Notes: generated by a model not told the origin, from the sequence alone. A DNA stretch of 64,000 nucleotides from Seriola aureovittata (GCF_021018895.1 NC_079384.1:18405640-18469639); one strand, 5' to 3'. Shown: positions 1-13,543, counted from the stretch's first letter. Made by a program: numbers and translations.

Positions 1-3000
1 CATACATTTTTTTTTTTGAAATTCACAAACTTTCAAGGACCAATGGGAACTCCTGCAGCAAACAAACATTTCTTCAAATGTTAATAACCTTTTACTTAAA
101 AAATAGAATAAAAAGTAATCGTGGTGTTGGGCCACTTTAGTAAGTCAGTATGTAGTAACCCGGGCACAGCATTGTGGGTACATCTCTTGTGGGCCAGTTG
201 AAGAAGTGGGTGGTTGTGTGTACTGCCTTGAAAGCACAGACCATTTCTAATGAGACAAGCTCATGACCTGACAGCAAAGTGTGCCACTCTCTCTCTCTCT
301 CTCTCTCTCGTTTAAAGTCAGTCTAGCTCACCCAGCCGTGGATCTCTCTCTCTCCCTGCAATAAACTTAAACAAATGATACTCCAGCCAGATCATCCAAA
401 CAAGATGGTGTTTTTCGTTACACAGAATTAAAATATCATTGTTGCATGGATGAATTATTGGATGTACTGCTCTACACTATCCACAGGGCTGTAGAAAAAA
501 AAAAAAGGCCCCAACAATGCATGCAGCTGCATCTATCACTAATTATTCATTGCCAACTCAAAACTGTTGTAGCGCTCCATATTTATACTGTAGCTTCACA
601 CAGAAACCCTGACACTGCTGAGTTGGTGACTGTGATCTTAGTTTGGAGAAGTACTTTGAGGAAGTCTGTTTGTACCTACACTGTGAAATGTTTTCACTGT
701 TAAAAAACAGTAAACAACCGGAAGCAGGGTTGCCATTATTTTACTGTAAAATTAAAAAGGTACCATGCTGTTGCTGGTATTGACAGTTTGCTACAGTTTT
801 TGTAAACACAGCAAAAACCTGGTATTTTTTACTTTTACAGTAAAATACTGATGAAGGATTGAAAGTTTATTACTGTTTATTTACACTTTTTTCACATGAG
901 CTATATTTGCAGATTTTTACCATAAACTGTAGTACATATATAAAACATGCTGCAGTATAATTGCCAACAAAAAAAAAAAGAACTTTTTTTTCCCCCTAAA
1001 CTTTATGAGTTGATAAATTATTCCTTGGCAGTCTTGCTATAAAACTATATTTTAATACATTGAATAAACGTGGTCTTTGAAATTGCAACTTCAAATTTTA
1101 AGACAAATAATACTAAAATACTCAAAGTGTCTTTTCAAACCACATGTCTCTTTATTAAGCTGAAAACACAACGTGCAAATAAACCAAAGTTTCAGTCATC
1201 TAAAAAAAGATCTCTAACAAGTGTTGTAGTCTGAATGAACATTAAACACTGAACGCAAATAAACACAAGAAATATTATCAAAAATAATCAAGTAGTTCTC
1301 TAACACAAGCTGTCGTACTGTATATGTATATTCATAAGGATATACATATATCCCGGCTTAAGGAGTGAATGAGTGGCCAAGTGAACTGAAAAAAAGAGCC
1401 TGGCTAAGACACTAACAGTGTGTGTGAGTGAGTGTGTGAACTGACTTATGTAGAGTCTCACTCAAAGTCCTTAATTTCTTTAGTAGACTGGAGACACAAG
1501 GGTTGACTGATGCCATCTTTTTCTGGGTGACCTTCCCCAGACTTTGACCCGATTTTTCCCCATGAATGGCCTGAAAAACAAGAGTGTGTATTCAGGTGGA
1601 GAAATAGAAACGTGTACTTTCATGGTGCAGATTAAGTAATAGTATTTTTGGAAGTAATAGTTTCACCTTGATTAGTGTCAGAAAAGCTTCCTTAACATGC
1701 TCCAGTAATCAGATGTTTTAGGCAGCTTGTATGTAACATGTGAGACAAAACTCAACAAACACAAGGTCAACATGATCAAAGCTGCTGTGAGGACACAGTA
1801 CCAGTTGAAGGATGTAAGCATCTCACCTCTGAATGAATTCCAGTGTGCATGCAGGGTCATCTTGGGACTGAAGATCGAAGTTGTAGTGGGTAGAAAAGAC
1901 TGCAGCGAGTGAGGTCAGCTGGTTTGGTGCCCTCACAAAAGGTCATGCCCCTCAGTGCTGATCATGAAGTGGTGAATACAGCTTCCTGGTGTTTCACCTG
2001 AAATTTGACAAAGAAGTCTTGGGAGTCCTGTTCTTTTTCCTATACACATTATAAGGTGTTGTGATATAGAACTGAACCGCGTTGAACAGCCACATTATTT
2101 CTGCTCTGTTCAGTGTATTAATAGTGAAAGTAACGTATGATGACAGTTAAGCTAGCTTGCCAACACTAGCAAACAAGCTCCCGGTCAATTCAGTCCCGAC
2201 AGTAAAGTAACATCTAAATAAAATCAGCAGCGTCCTCTGGAGACGAGCAGTTAGCAGATGCTAACACAAGGTAAAGTAAGATGAAACTGACCCTGTAGTT
2301 TGGAGGATCAGGATCAGAGTCCAGCTCCTCTCTCTGTCACACGGTGAAACTGCCAGTGAAACGGGTGATAGAAAGTTACCATTACAGTGTTACCAATGTT
2401 TTCAGATCACAACAGAAGGATTTTTTACCACTTAGCAACTGTACAGCTAGACATCGAAGTAGCTTTCTACTAGATAATCAATACAACTTGATTGGAAATG
2501 TGATGTATTTTACCTATGCTAACAAGCAGGGAAAAAAGGCACTCACCTATTCATTTGAAGGATGAAGATTGGTGAAAAAAATCAAACTGCATTGTCCAGT
2601 CAAACGTGTCTCACTCCTTCTCAAAATGCATTGCAAAAAATACTGTAAATGACTGTTTTCTTTCCTCCAAGCAATAATACTGTAAAATTCTGTTTTAAAA
2701 GTGTTTCAGGAGAAATATTTATAGTAATATACTGCATTTAAAGATAACAGGATTGCACTGTTGAAATTTCCCTGTAAAGTTACAGGAATTTGTTACAGTG
2801 TTCAGAATAATGCTGTGATAATATGCAAATCATGATCAGTCAAAAAGTATTTCCCTTTTTACTGCAGTTTCAAAAGCCTACAGATCTGTTTAAGGAGGGT
2901 TTCTCTCTCAGTATGTCAAGTGTATTTTCAGTGGAGCAAACTGTAGTGGTTTATTTGATGTGTGGGTGTGTTATAGGTAGCGTGATGTCTGTTTTAAGTC

Positions 3001-3240
3001 ATTCTGATCATCTCACCTGCAGTCTTTGTGTGTTTTTATAAGATGGTAAATCATAAAAAAAAAAAATTGGACTCTAGCTGTGACACGTCCAACATCTTTG
3101 AAGATGCCTAATAAAATACATCAATGTGAATATCAGCAATAATAATTCAATTTTAATTTATTCACACAAAGAAATGTGTCTGTCCTGATTTTTTTTTTTT
3201 TTTTTTTTTACACAATGTTGTGCACTGTCATAAAATACAA

Positions 3241-3394
<154 letters not shown>

Positions 3395-4199
3395 CAGCTC
3401 CTACAAAAAAAAAAAAGAAAAAAAATGATAGACAATTTACTATATCTTCTATTGACAACATCACTATGATATGGGGTATGGTTATGATGTTATTTGGAGG
3501 ATACACATCCTCGAGTGGCCATTCTGAATTCCAGCAATGTCCCTGAATGTCTTTCAACATGCAGTAAAAACCCCTGAATGAGCACGGCTTCCTGTCTGCA
3601 CAGGCTAAGGTGGCTACACAAGCCATTACAAACGCCTGCGATCCTGGCCATTAAAAAAAACACAACACACAGGAATTTGTTGTTGTGTGTATGCAGTAAA
3701 TACATACATACATTCATGCATACAATTTGTCACATTTTTGCCCTGAATTTGCATAAATCAGTATGAAAGTTTTCATAAAAATACCGGAAATGTGGTGGCT
3801 GTTTCAGAGAGTAGTTTGTGTCTGTATTGTTGTAGAGCTTTGTGTGACAGATTCTGTTTGTGTGTTTTAGAGGGTTTGACTCTGTCATGCTGCACCAACT
3901 TCCTGACTCCAGCAATGTGTCCATGCAGCGGCCTTTACTGGCACCAAATGAAGGAGGAAATCCCTTAAAAGTGTTTTCACTGGCTATCTGAAGAGGAGCA
4001 GGAAACTTCACAGGCGCACACACACACACGGGCACACACACACACACACACACACACGGGCACACACACACGGAGATATATCACTGTAGAATCGTGTGTT
4101 TATATTGGTAGAGTGAGGACATACCAGAACTTCGCAGAGATGAAATCTTCTATAAGTTATGTGAAAATGTAGTTTATATGAAAATAGTCGACTGAGTAA

Positions 4200-4324
4200 T
4201 AAATGAAGGAACTGAAGGATAAGCCTGGAGTCAGCAAATCAAATGAAAGGATCAAAATCCAGTGTGCTAGTCCGTCTCCCAATATGTCTGTGGCTCTCAA
4301 AGCTCATTGGTTCCTACTGCAGAT

Positions 4325-4360
<36 letters not shown>

Positions 4361-4600
4361 AACAGCTTGCAAACAGATAATTTCATTTTTTAAAAAGGCT
4401 CAGTAATTTCCCATCTCAGCTAGGCACTGTAGCTTTAAGCAAACATTACTCAAACAGGGGGAAGTAGTGCATTTGTTGGGGACTACTTTCACTGGCAGAT
4501 TAATCCATATTTGGTGCCCTATTGAATGTTCAGATGAAGGAACATGTCACTCAGTGCAACAGTGTGGCTCACTGATGTGTTTAATAGTTTTATGAAATAG
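4200..4600 (+). repeat. Dispersed repeat family R1, copy A
   Basis: Shares ordered words with copies near 20500, 22630 and 37660: an ATTGGTTCCTACTG-like start, an A-rich stretch, TAATTTCATTTTT, ACTCAAACAGG, GTGCATTTGTTGGGGACTA, a TTTCA..GCAG..TTAAT segment and CATATTTGGTG. This copy has a long A run at 4328-4358. The family was not identified by name. Boundaries are approximate. Confidence 0.6.
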
Positions 4601-4849
4601 AAATGTTAAAATGCTGATATACTTTTAATTACAAAGTGCACATACTGAACATTGTGAATTAAATATGCAAAATAACAAGCAAAAATGCCAAATATTCTTT
4701 GGTTCCAGTTTCTCAAATGTTATCGACAACCCTGTCTTGGTTGCGTTATCAGTCTCCATGATTACCAATAATTGGTATCAGCCCTCAATATACTATATCA
4801 GTCGATCCCTTGTAGATTAACTTCACCACCATTGACCAGAGCTGTTCAT

Positions 4850-5060
4850 TAATCATTCCTAACAGCTGCAAAGATTGAACAATTAGTCAATGTAAAAACA
4901 ATTCATCTACCACTATTTCTACAAGTTGTTTAAGTGATTTTAAAGCAAAAATGTCTGTTGGTCGGATAAAACAAGACATTTGATGTCATCAACTTTTCTG
5001 ATGTTTTGTAAACCAGCTGATTAAGCAATAAAATGATTTGCAGATTACTCCATGCAGTAA
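4850..5060. repeat. Diverged copy of the GCTGCAA/ATTAATCGATT interspersed family
   Basis: Contains the order GCTGCAA, AATTAGTCAAT, AAACAAGACATTTGATGTCATC and a final GATTAAGC. The same order recurs near 6250, 9012, 9756, 25380, 40280, 45200 and, most completely, 57821-58115. It resembles a MITE-type element common in teleost genomes. Placement at family level is from memory. Confidence 0.5.
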
Positions 5061-5755
5061 CTAGTAGTCTAACAATGACCGAATCCACTGAGTAATATGA
5101 AGTTTATGAAGGGCGTAACAGATGTCAGACGTAAAAGAAGAAAAATTTTCTGAGACCAATTGATGTCGTAATTTTAAAGTAAAGCCTAAAAAGTAAAAAA
5201 AAAAAAAAAAAGAAAAAAGGAATACAGGTTCTAATTAAGCAAGATAAAGTGTAAAAAGTATAAAGCGTAGGCCTCAGTTTGTGTTTATTCGAGACATAAA
5301 ATCCATTTATTCTAAATCAATCACCAGAAAATTAACTAGCAATTATTTTAGTAAATGAGCAAGGAATTTTAAGGTTTAGGAAATTCTTAAGATAAAAATT
5401 TTGCAACATTTTTCAGGCCAAATGATAAATTAAAAACAATGGTCTGAAGATTCATTGATAATTAAAATAATCATTAAGCCAAATTTTTTCCTCCTCTCTC
5501 TTTCTTCATCCTCCATCTTCACAGATTCATTAGTGATTATCTGTTCCCCTCCCTCATCCTGTTTATCTGGTATATTTCACCGTCACTGGAGCACGAACAC
5601 TCTCACTCGTGCGTGCACACACACAGTCAACAGTGCTGAGATTAAGAGGGCTGGGCTTCCTTCCACTCAGCTCTCAGTACTTGAGCTTCATTATTACATC
5701 TAAGGTCACAGACCAGACTCGCAGGTTACTGCTGCTCCCCTCGTCGCTGTCCACC

Positions 5756-8700
5756 ATGATCCTGTACCCGCTCTTCCTTCTCCTCATCATAGGTATTTAT
5801 CTGACTTCACACACATACATTTCATTTCTTTACATGGGCTTTAAGTTAATGTTTTACTCTTTTCTCTTGGAATTTCCTGTTTTGTTTTGTTTTTTTTCCA
5901 TTTGGGTTTCCTGCATGGTGTCATGAGCGTCCATTGTTCTACATTTTTGGAGCAGCAATCAAAAAGCTGGTGTGAAAGTCTTTCTTTAAAAATGGACTGG
6001 AATTTTAAAATGTAATGTTAAAAAGCTTATTTTTAACATGTGTATTCAGGTATTGAGGAATCACAGACAGCCAACATGACAGAAGAAGAGTTTGGCAAAG
6101 TTGAGAGGAACCAAACATTCATCGTGCCTACCAAGTATAACAGTAAGTTATTTACAGAAGCTGGAGAAACGAACTTTAAAAGAAATGACTAACAATTAAT
6201 CAATTATCAAAATTGTTGCGTAATTCAATTTCAGTTGCTCATATTGGTGTTTAGGTCTGCAACTAACAATTCATTTTTATTATCGATTAATTGTTTAGTT
6301 AAGAAATGCCCATCATAACTTGGCAGAGCCAAAGGTGACATCTTCAAATGTCTAATTTAGAATGATATATGACAGAGATAAGCAGCAGATCTTCCTGAAA
6401 TCTATGAATATTTGGCAGCTATTTCTGCTTTAAAAATGACTGAATTCTTTTCTGCTCTTGTACTCTTGTCTTGCTCTCATTTTCATATCATCATCAAAAA
6501 GCTTTGCCCCTTTTTTCAGGGCTTCCACAGTGTTCACCGAATTAAATCTAATATTTTACTTTAACCTTGTTGATACCACATGGAATGAAATTTAATACCT
6601 TTCCCACTGGAAAAAAATATGATGGAAAACCAGTAACCAGTAACCAGTAGTTTCCATCATATTTTTTTCCAGTGGGAAAGGTATTAAATTTCATAGGCCT
6701 AGAATTATTTACTGGCATCTACACTCAGTAGGCAGTTTATTATATCCACCAAGCTAAAACTAATGCAGTCTAATACAATATAATTATCCTCTTAGAGGCT
6801 GTGGTGGTGTTGAATTGTACTGTGTTAAACTGACAGGTGTTTCTATTATTTTGTCCATTTACATTTATATCAGTCGGGGACAGCTAAATGTCAGAAAGAC
6901 CTCTCTCTCAACCAAACAACCTGCATGCACAATCTACTGATTACAGTCTCTCACATTCATGTGACAAAATGTACTTTCTGCCAAAATATCTGATCATGCA
7001 GAACATTATTTCACTTTTTTATGGTTCTGCTTAGTCTGGGTTAATCCAGAAAAAGTCACAGTGAATTCAACCTATGTATTTACACGTAACCAAAACCACC
7101 ATCTTTGCCTAAACTTAACCAAGGAGCTCTTGTTGTCTAAACCACAGACTGGACTCTGAATGTGACCTGGTTTCCACCTCAATCAGCTCCTGGCGAGTCC
7201 ACAGCGTTTAATAAATTTAGCTTCATTCATTCATTCATTGAAAAAAGAAATCTGTTTCCTTACATTAACCAGCCAGAGATTATGTTGCCTACAAACATTT
7301 GCTGTTGCAGTTTAAATCAGGAGACAAGGTTTGGATGTGACAACCATAAATATACAGTAAGTAGGTGATATGTAATATATACTGCGTGTTACAACAGACG
7401 ACAACAGACAACAGACTCTGTGGAAAAATATCAGTACATTACATTGTTTTTGATTAATCATTTTGTCTATGATACATCTAAATATCCATCCCAGTTTTAT
7501 TATTTGATTATCAAAATAGTTGCTCGTTATTCTCTTCCTGAACATCCAGTCAATTAATTGAGTAATCATTTCAGCTGTAACCTCATTTGTAAATTTTAAG
7601 TACAAGAAATTGGTGAAAGCCACGAATTCTCTTATTTATTCACTAAACATTAAGAATATTGCTTGAATAAAGTGAATACATTTTTTTCCTGCAGGTACAA
7701 TGACACCAGGCAACGTGACATACAGTTTGTACAGAGATGAGAAGAGTCAGATTGAAGACGAACTGCTGAACAATCAAACATCCACGGTTATCACAGAGGA
7801 TGATGGTGAGTACTCATACTTATCAATGTCTTAAATTTCCTGTGTGAAAGTAATTTCTCATTCGTTATGCAGCTGAAACACTATCAGACTATGGTTATGT
7901 ATCAGTAAGAGCCAACTTTAAGAAACATGAACAACCGGGCCAATAACTCAGCTTTATGAAATCTGAGTAAACTCAAAGACCCTGTCCATTGTCCACAGCA
8001 GATCACAGGAAACCTAAGAAATGTTTCATCCATTTTACACAGCAACACCCTGGATAAAGTATTTAGATCATGTACTGTATGTCACAGGTGTTTTCCCTTT
8101 TCTTTACAGAGACGTTTCAGGACCAGGAAAGTAGGTCTCCTCACGAACACTGCCAACAGGACCTGCTGGTGCTGTACAGTCACAGCTATTGTGGAGCAGC
8201 TTTTCAAAAGGAAATGCTGACAATCAGCACAGAAAACTGGTGTCTCCTGGAAAGTATTACCAAGTACGGCACACTGAGTATTTCCAGAATTAAGTGTTTT
8301 GCTTTTACAATCCTGTTTGGTTTCTTTGTCTCTGCTTTTGATGAATTCTTTAACACTTTTATTTCCCAGTGTTGTTTTAATGAACTTTGTTAATACATTT
8401 TCCAGAAAGGGCTACAGTTAAGTTTATATCAAGTTTTTACTATTATAATCAGCTTTAGTAATAGCAGTATTATCAGTACTGACAAAGGAGTAAATTACCT
8501 CTGACAGATTTTCACCTCATTTCAAGAAAATTGAAATTGTGTTGGTTTCTTTGCCTCACTTTTCATTTCATGTCATTACCAAACTAGAATTACCACCATG
8601 CAGTTGTATGCCTTCGCCAACCAGTCCAGTTGCAGTTAATAAGCATATGCATTCTTGAGTTATGGCCAAAAAATGGTTTGTGACCTTTCATGACCAAAAT

Positions 8701-11700
8701 CTTATTAATTCATCCTTCAGTGAACATTTTTTTTGTACCAAAGATATTCCCTGAGATATCACGTTCATAAGAATGTGGCAGATGAATGGACCGGCAACAT
8801 AAACAGTAGCAACAGCATTTCTATCCTTATTCAAGTCAACTCAGTTCAGTTTTATTTATACACCCAAGCCCAAATTTAAAATCTTGCAATGCAATGCAAT
8901 GCAGTATTAAAAGTAAATTCATTAGTTTCTCTGAATCAAAAATCTCCACTGCTGTAGAAGGTAAATCAGTTGATACAATCGGAGTTGACGTTACACAATA
9001 CAACACGTGGAGCTGCGACCATTGGTTGACTAAATCAATTAGTCAATCGGCAGATATAATAAGAAATAATTATTAGCAACAATATTGATATCTGATTACT
9101 TGTTTGAGTCAGTCTTCAATCAAAAACACCAAATATTTTATTTGTTTCCTCTCCTGGCCGTGGATTATAATAAAAAAACATGTCTTTGAATTTTGTTTTG
9201 ATTGTGGGACTAAAAACACCATGGGATCTGAGAAAATGTGATGGACATATTTCACTGTTCTCTGGTGTTTTATTGACCAAACGATTCCTCCATTAAACAA
9301 GAAAATAAATCAACAAAAAACATAATTTGTCACTGACTTCCAAAACAAATAATATGAGTGTTTTCTGATCTGACAACACGGTTAGTAGGTTACAATTTAA
9401 TTCTGGGTCACTCATACCACAGAGACCAGACTCTGTTATATTAATCCTAAAACTGTTCAGATGCCAAGTCGGACAGTTCATCTGGATGTACCAATTTTCC
9501 ATTTGTGGAGGACAACAACCACAAACCACATTTAGTTTGTAAACTTGGTGACAGGATCACATTTACATCTGATGTACCTTCCCTTTTTGATAAAAGAATA
9601 GGCTGAATGACAGAAAAATAAATGAATTTAGTTTTTTTGCAATTTCTTATTAGCATACAAGACTATACACAGGACTACAAAAGCTTACTCTGATACAGCT
9701 GATCTGTACTGAAAACATTTAAAACGTCAACAAATGTAAAAGTTTATGTCCTCCAGGGCTGCAAATAATGAATATTTTTATTTCTCACGTAACTGATAGA
9801 AAATGACTTCAGATGTCTAGTTTTGCCAAAATCCCAAAGACATTCAGTTTGCAATCAAATGAAACTAAATTAATTGAAAAATCTTCATATTGAAGAGCAG
9901 GAGCAAGTATATTAAAATGATTCAAATGATTAAACAATTATCAAAATAGTTGCTGATCAATTTTCTGTCACAGACTAATCGATTGATCAAACAGCACCGA
10001 TGCATGTATCAAATACATGACTTACAGACATGCTTGGCATAGAAAAAATACTAGTAAGAGTGGGAACACTATTAATTAGTAATTTAAGATCATTACTCAT
10101 CAGACAGCACAGCTTCAAAGAAACAGGCAACAAGCAGCTTCTTTCAGCCCAGAGTCAACACGAGGCTTCAATCAAACTCTAACTAATACAGACAAACAGC
10201 AGAAACACAACTGATCAAGATCTTGTACAACCTCCATGACACCAACAGCAACAAGTTAAACACAGAGACAAAGCCACGGCGGGACATTTAAAAACTAGGA
10301 AATTAACCAGCATGCAGGCAGACAGACAGACAGGCAGACAGACAGACAGTGGTTGTTTCTGACTCACATTTGGCGTCGAAGTGCGTGTTTGTTTTCTGTC
10401 ATTACGGCGAAACGTCCATGTCCGTTATTATCAAGCTAACCGAGCCTAGCTAACTTTCCCGACTGTTTCATCAAACTTATTTTCTACTGTTTGTCGTGAG
10501 GACACAGTTCGACCAGTTCGCTTCACAATTCACTCCAGAGTTGTTTTTTCTCTCCGTCCGCTAGTTGGCAGCAGGTGATAAAGGCCGCATGATAACGATT
10601 TAAAAAAAACGACGTTTTTAAAATTAACAACACCTGCTCACTATTCGTTTTAGTTGACGTGACGTGATAAAAGGCCGCGACTAGAGTCTGCAGTACCCTT
10701 TTTGACCACACACTGAGTCGCATTCACCAGCCGTTACAACCCAGAGGGGTGCAACAACAACAACAACAACAATGATGATGATGATAACAATAACAATGGA
10801 TTTGATAATAATTTAATGAATAAAATAATAAGTTAGTTAATTAATTAATGAATTAGTCTTAATTAAATAATAAATATATCAATAAGAACACAAGTCTATA
10901 ACAAAAAAAGCTAGGCTGCATATGCAGAATAGGAACATTATTATGTTCCTATTCTGCATATGCAGAATAGGAACATAATAAATAGACTACAAAAAATAAA
11001 TAAAATAAAATACATACAAGGTATGATAATAATAACCAAGAGTGATGTTGTGTGCATGGTTATTGAGATTCTCACTCTTGACAGGAATCTGATGATCTGA
11101 TGCAACACTGATAATGAATTTAGTTAAACCAAAGAATCACAAAAAATTTGATTCTGTCTCCCTGCTGAGTTTGTTTCTGTGAAAAAACTACAATGTCTGG
11201 CTGTTTTAGGAAAAATATCATCAGCCTTATCCTTTAAATGGTGATGCCGTCAAAAGTTGAGAATGTGTGAAAGACAATGCTGCAGCCTGAGTCTGTGCCT
11301 CTACCACCACAGAGTAAGTGCAGCTTCAAATGTGTGTGAGGGTCTCTTCCTCCAGCCCACCCTTCCGCAGCCTCACTCATTTCTGCTAAGTTTTTGTTAA
11401 AACCTGAAATGGTTTAACCACAAGTTTCAGTTTTAATTACAGGCAGATGAGCCACACTGTTTTTGAGTGTTTCACAGTCCATCTAAAGGGTTTCACTCCA
11501 AAAGTGAGGTGTTCAGTTTCACAAAAACAATGTGTTTGTATGAAATGATCATCATGTCCTTACTGTGTCTGGACTCACCAGTAACACGGTGGTTTCTTCA
11601 TCCGTTACAGACCATACAGTGAAGTGACATATTGTTTGGAGAAGCTGTCTGGTTTGGTCGGCTGCTACTATCCAAACCCCGACACTCAAGACTTCTTCCT

Positions 11701-11857
11701 CTACATCCACTCCTACTACTTCCAGAACTGCACCAGTGACGAGCTCCCGCTTGAGGACGCGCCTCACGGGCTGGTGATGGCCCTCACGCTCATCCCTGTC
11801 AGCCTCATCCCCATCCTGGTTTATCTGGTGGTTTGGAAAAGTAAAGTCCAAGAGTGA
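5756..11857 (+). CDS. ramp2: Receptor activity-modifying protein (RAMP2-like)
   Basis: Coding exons are 5756-5792, 6050-6142, 7695-7805, 8110-8263 and 11611-11857. Joined they keep frame and give 213 aa. RAMPs are single-pass partners of class B GPCRs: RAMP2 with the calcitonin receptor-like receptor makes an adrenomedullin receptor. Seen here: a hydrophobic signal peptide in exon 1; a long, acidic, N-glycosylation-rich linker in exons 2-3 (several NxT sites); six ectodomain cysteines, including the WC, YC, GC and NC contexts; a GCYYPNP block; a helix at about 186-207 ending in VVWKSK, the usual RAMP end; and a very short cytosolic tail. The KPYSEVTYCLE stretch across the last splice site resembles RAMP2 best, and a long N-terminal linker is also RAMP2-like. 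Mammalian RAMP2 keeps only four ectodomain cysteines, so another paralogue is possible. Family is near certain; the paralogue number is less so. Intron 4 is about 3.3 kb and repeat-filled. Confidence 0.9.
6585..6694. repeat. Perfect 44-bp inverted repeat with tandem-repeat loop
   Basis: Arms 6585-6628 and 6651-6694 are exact reverse complements, 44 of 44. The 22-nt spacer is made of CCAGTAA-type tandem units. It lies in intron 2 of the RAMP gene. A perfect stem this long should be young. A recent fold-back or template-switch duplication explains it more simply than a gene. Confidence 0.95.
8825..10000. repeat. Cluster of short interspersed repeat relics in RAMP intron 4
   Basis: A segment starting CAAGTCAACTCAGTTCAGTTT near 8835 resembles the TTTATTTGTATAGC-type head common to teleost short elements. 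Two diverged copies of the GCTGCAA/ATTAATCGATT family follow, at about 9012-9310 and 9756-9990. The second ends in AATCGATTGATC. No coding sequence was seen. Confidence 0.45.
10318..10351. repeat. (CAGA)n microsatellite
   Basis: Tandem CAGA/GACAG units with two GGCAG interruptions, in RAMP intron 4. Confidence 0.85.
10917..10976. repeat. 22-bp palindrome plus direct repeat
   Basis: Arms 10917-10938 and 10943-10964 are perfect reverse complements around a 4-nt loop. The left arm then recurs in the same direction at 10955-10976. The pattern of inverted plus direct copies fits a replication template switch. It lies in RAMP intron 4. Confidence 0.9.
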
Positions 11858-12269
11858 CTCGCACCTACAATATACCTCAACACTACATATAGAATATATA
11901 GGAGAATATGCTTCAGTATATTTTTACAGGATAAAACCCATAAACAACAACTTAAAATTATAAACAATTATTGAGTGGTATCAGTCGTCTTATCTAAGTC
12001 TCCATCACAAAGTCAGGGAGCATATTTCTGAAAATGTTAAACTATTCCTTTAAGAACAATATGGTATATACATATGAATACATCCAGGGGAGTCAGAAAG
12101 GCTCTGTACTGTATATGAAATGAATGTGAATGTGAGGAAATAGTTCTTTTATTTGAATTTTAATGAACAGGGAGAAGGAAACTGGACAAGTTCAGATAAA
12201 CATTAAAAAGGCACAATTTCTGATGTTTGGTGGAGTCTGAGGTCTTTAACCCGCAGACATCAGCAGGCA

Positions 12270-12600
12270 CTTTGCACACTACATGGCCAAAAGTATGTGG
12301 ACACCCTGATGTGATTGTTCAGTATGTCATTTCAAAACCATGGAGATTGATCTGCTGCTGTGAGGGCTTTCCACCACTGACGTTGACCAGTCGATGCTCC
12401 AGTCCAGATGGGGGTTGTGGTCAGGACTCTATGCAGGCCAGTGAAGTTCTTCCACACTACACTGGGTAAACCATGTATTTATAGACCTGAATGTGTGTAC
12501 AGGAAACAGGAAAGGGCCAAACTCAAACTGTTGCCAAAATGCTGAAAGAACTCTGTTGTCTAAAGTCTGTTGAGGCACTCAGATTTGGAAGGGGGAAAAT
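12270..12600 (+). mobile_element. Tc1-like DNA transposon relic (left end)
   Basis: Begins near 12278 with GGCCAAAAGTATGTGGACAC, the terminal inverted repeat type of salmonid/teleost Tc1-like elements. Internal words typical of the same family follow: GGCCAGTGAAGTTCTTCCAC, AAACAGGAAAGGGCC and AACTGTTGCC. It is internally decayed with no transposase ORF. Confidence 0.75.
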
Positions 12601-13002
12601 ATACTTTACATACTGCTTGGTAAGGCTGGATGAATCACATCTTTGACTCACTGAAATATATGATATTGTGAAATATATATATATTATATTAGGTAAAAAT
12701 ATAAAATAAAGTATAAAAAAATAAATAAAAGTCTGGAATATGTTATGTACAGTGTTTATTTCACAATATAATGTAGCTTAAATGGAGACTGATACAGAAA
12801 CGCAATTTCATTAATGAGATCTACATCTACATCAACATTTTACGTACATTTTATACAGAATTTGAATTTCCAAACAATTTCACAGTGCACGTTATAATAA
12901 AGTCTGTATCATAACAATCCCCTTGTTGTACAGTAATGAGTTTAATTGACACATGGTTTGTATTTGGCACTGATGTAATATTTTTACAGGTATCAGAGTG
13001 AC

Positions 13003-13004
13003 AC

Positions 13005-13103
<99 letters not shown>
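13003..13103. repeat. (GATA)n microsatellite, about 100 bp
   Basis: Uninterrupted ATAG/GATA tetranucleotide array, followed by a short TTTATTTATCCCCTAGGGGATA segment typical of a SINE or MITE tail in fish. Probably polymorphic. Confidence 0.95.
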
Positions 13104-13249
13104 CTTTATTTATCCCCTAGGGGATATCCATGCAAAACCACAAGCAGCATGCATTATGAGTTACAGGAAACAAAGAAAACGCACAGTGGAATCTGTGTTT
13201 CTAAGAAAAGTACATCCACTCAAATCGCTGTGGTTCCTGGCAGCACTGT

Positions 13250-13292
<43 letters not shown>
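13250..13292. repeat. (TG)n microsatellite
   Basis: Pure TG dinucleotide array. Six-frame reading gives only cysteine-valine shadow peptides. Confidence 0.95.
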
Positions 13293-13295
<3 letters not shown>

Positions 13296-13530
13296 AAGTT
13301 TGTCCAGTTCTGTTTAGGGCTTAAAAGTTGATTTGAAGTTAATGTTAGAATAATGCTTAGTTGAGACGTCAGAGTCCTCACAAGTGTAGAAATGCTCTCT
13401 AATCTCTAAGCCATGTGATGCTGCTGGGTCGTAAATGATGCTGAAGAAAAGAAGGGGAGGAGGAGGAGGAAACATTAGCACAGAGTCTCACTCACACCAC
13501 CTTTGCTTGTCCTCTGTATGCGCTGGAATG

Positions 13531-13543
13531 ACACACACACACA

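Noticed and set aside
2344..2565. 73-aa ORF as a possible exon
   Set aside because: No clear acceptor or donor and no recognisable domain; it lies in repeat-rich DNA.
6585..6694. microRNA gene
   Set aside because: The 44-bp stem is perfectly paired with a 22-base tandem-repeat loop; true animal precursors have bulges. A fold-back duplication is simpler without small-RNA data.
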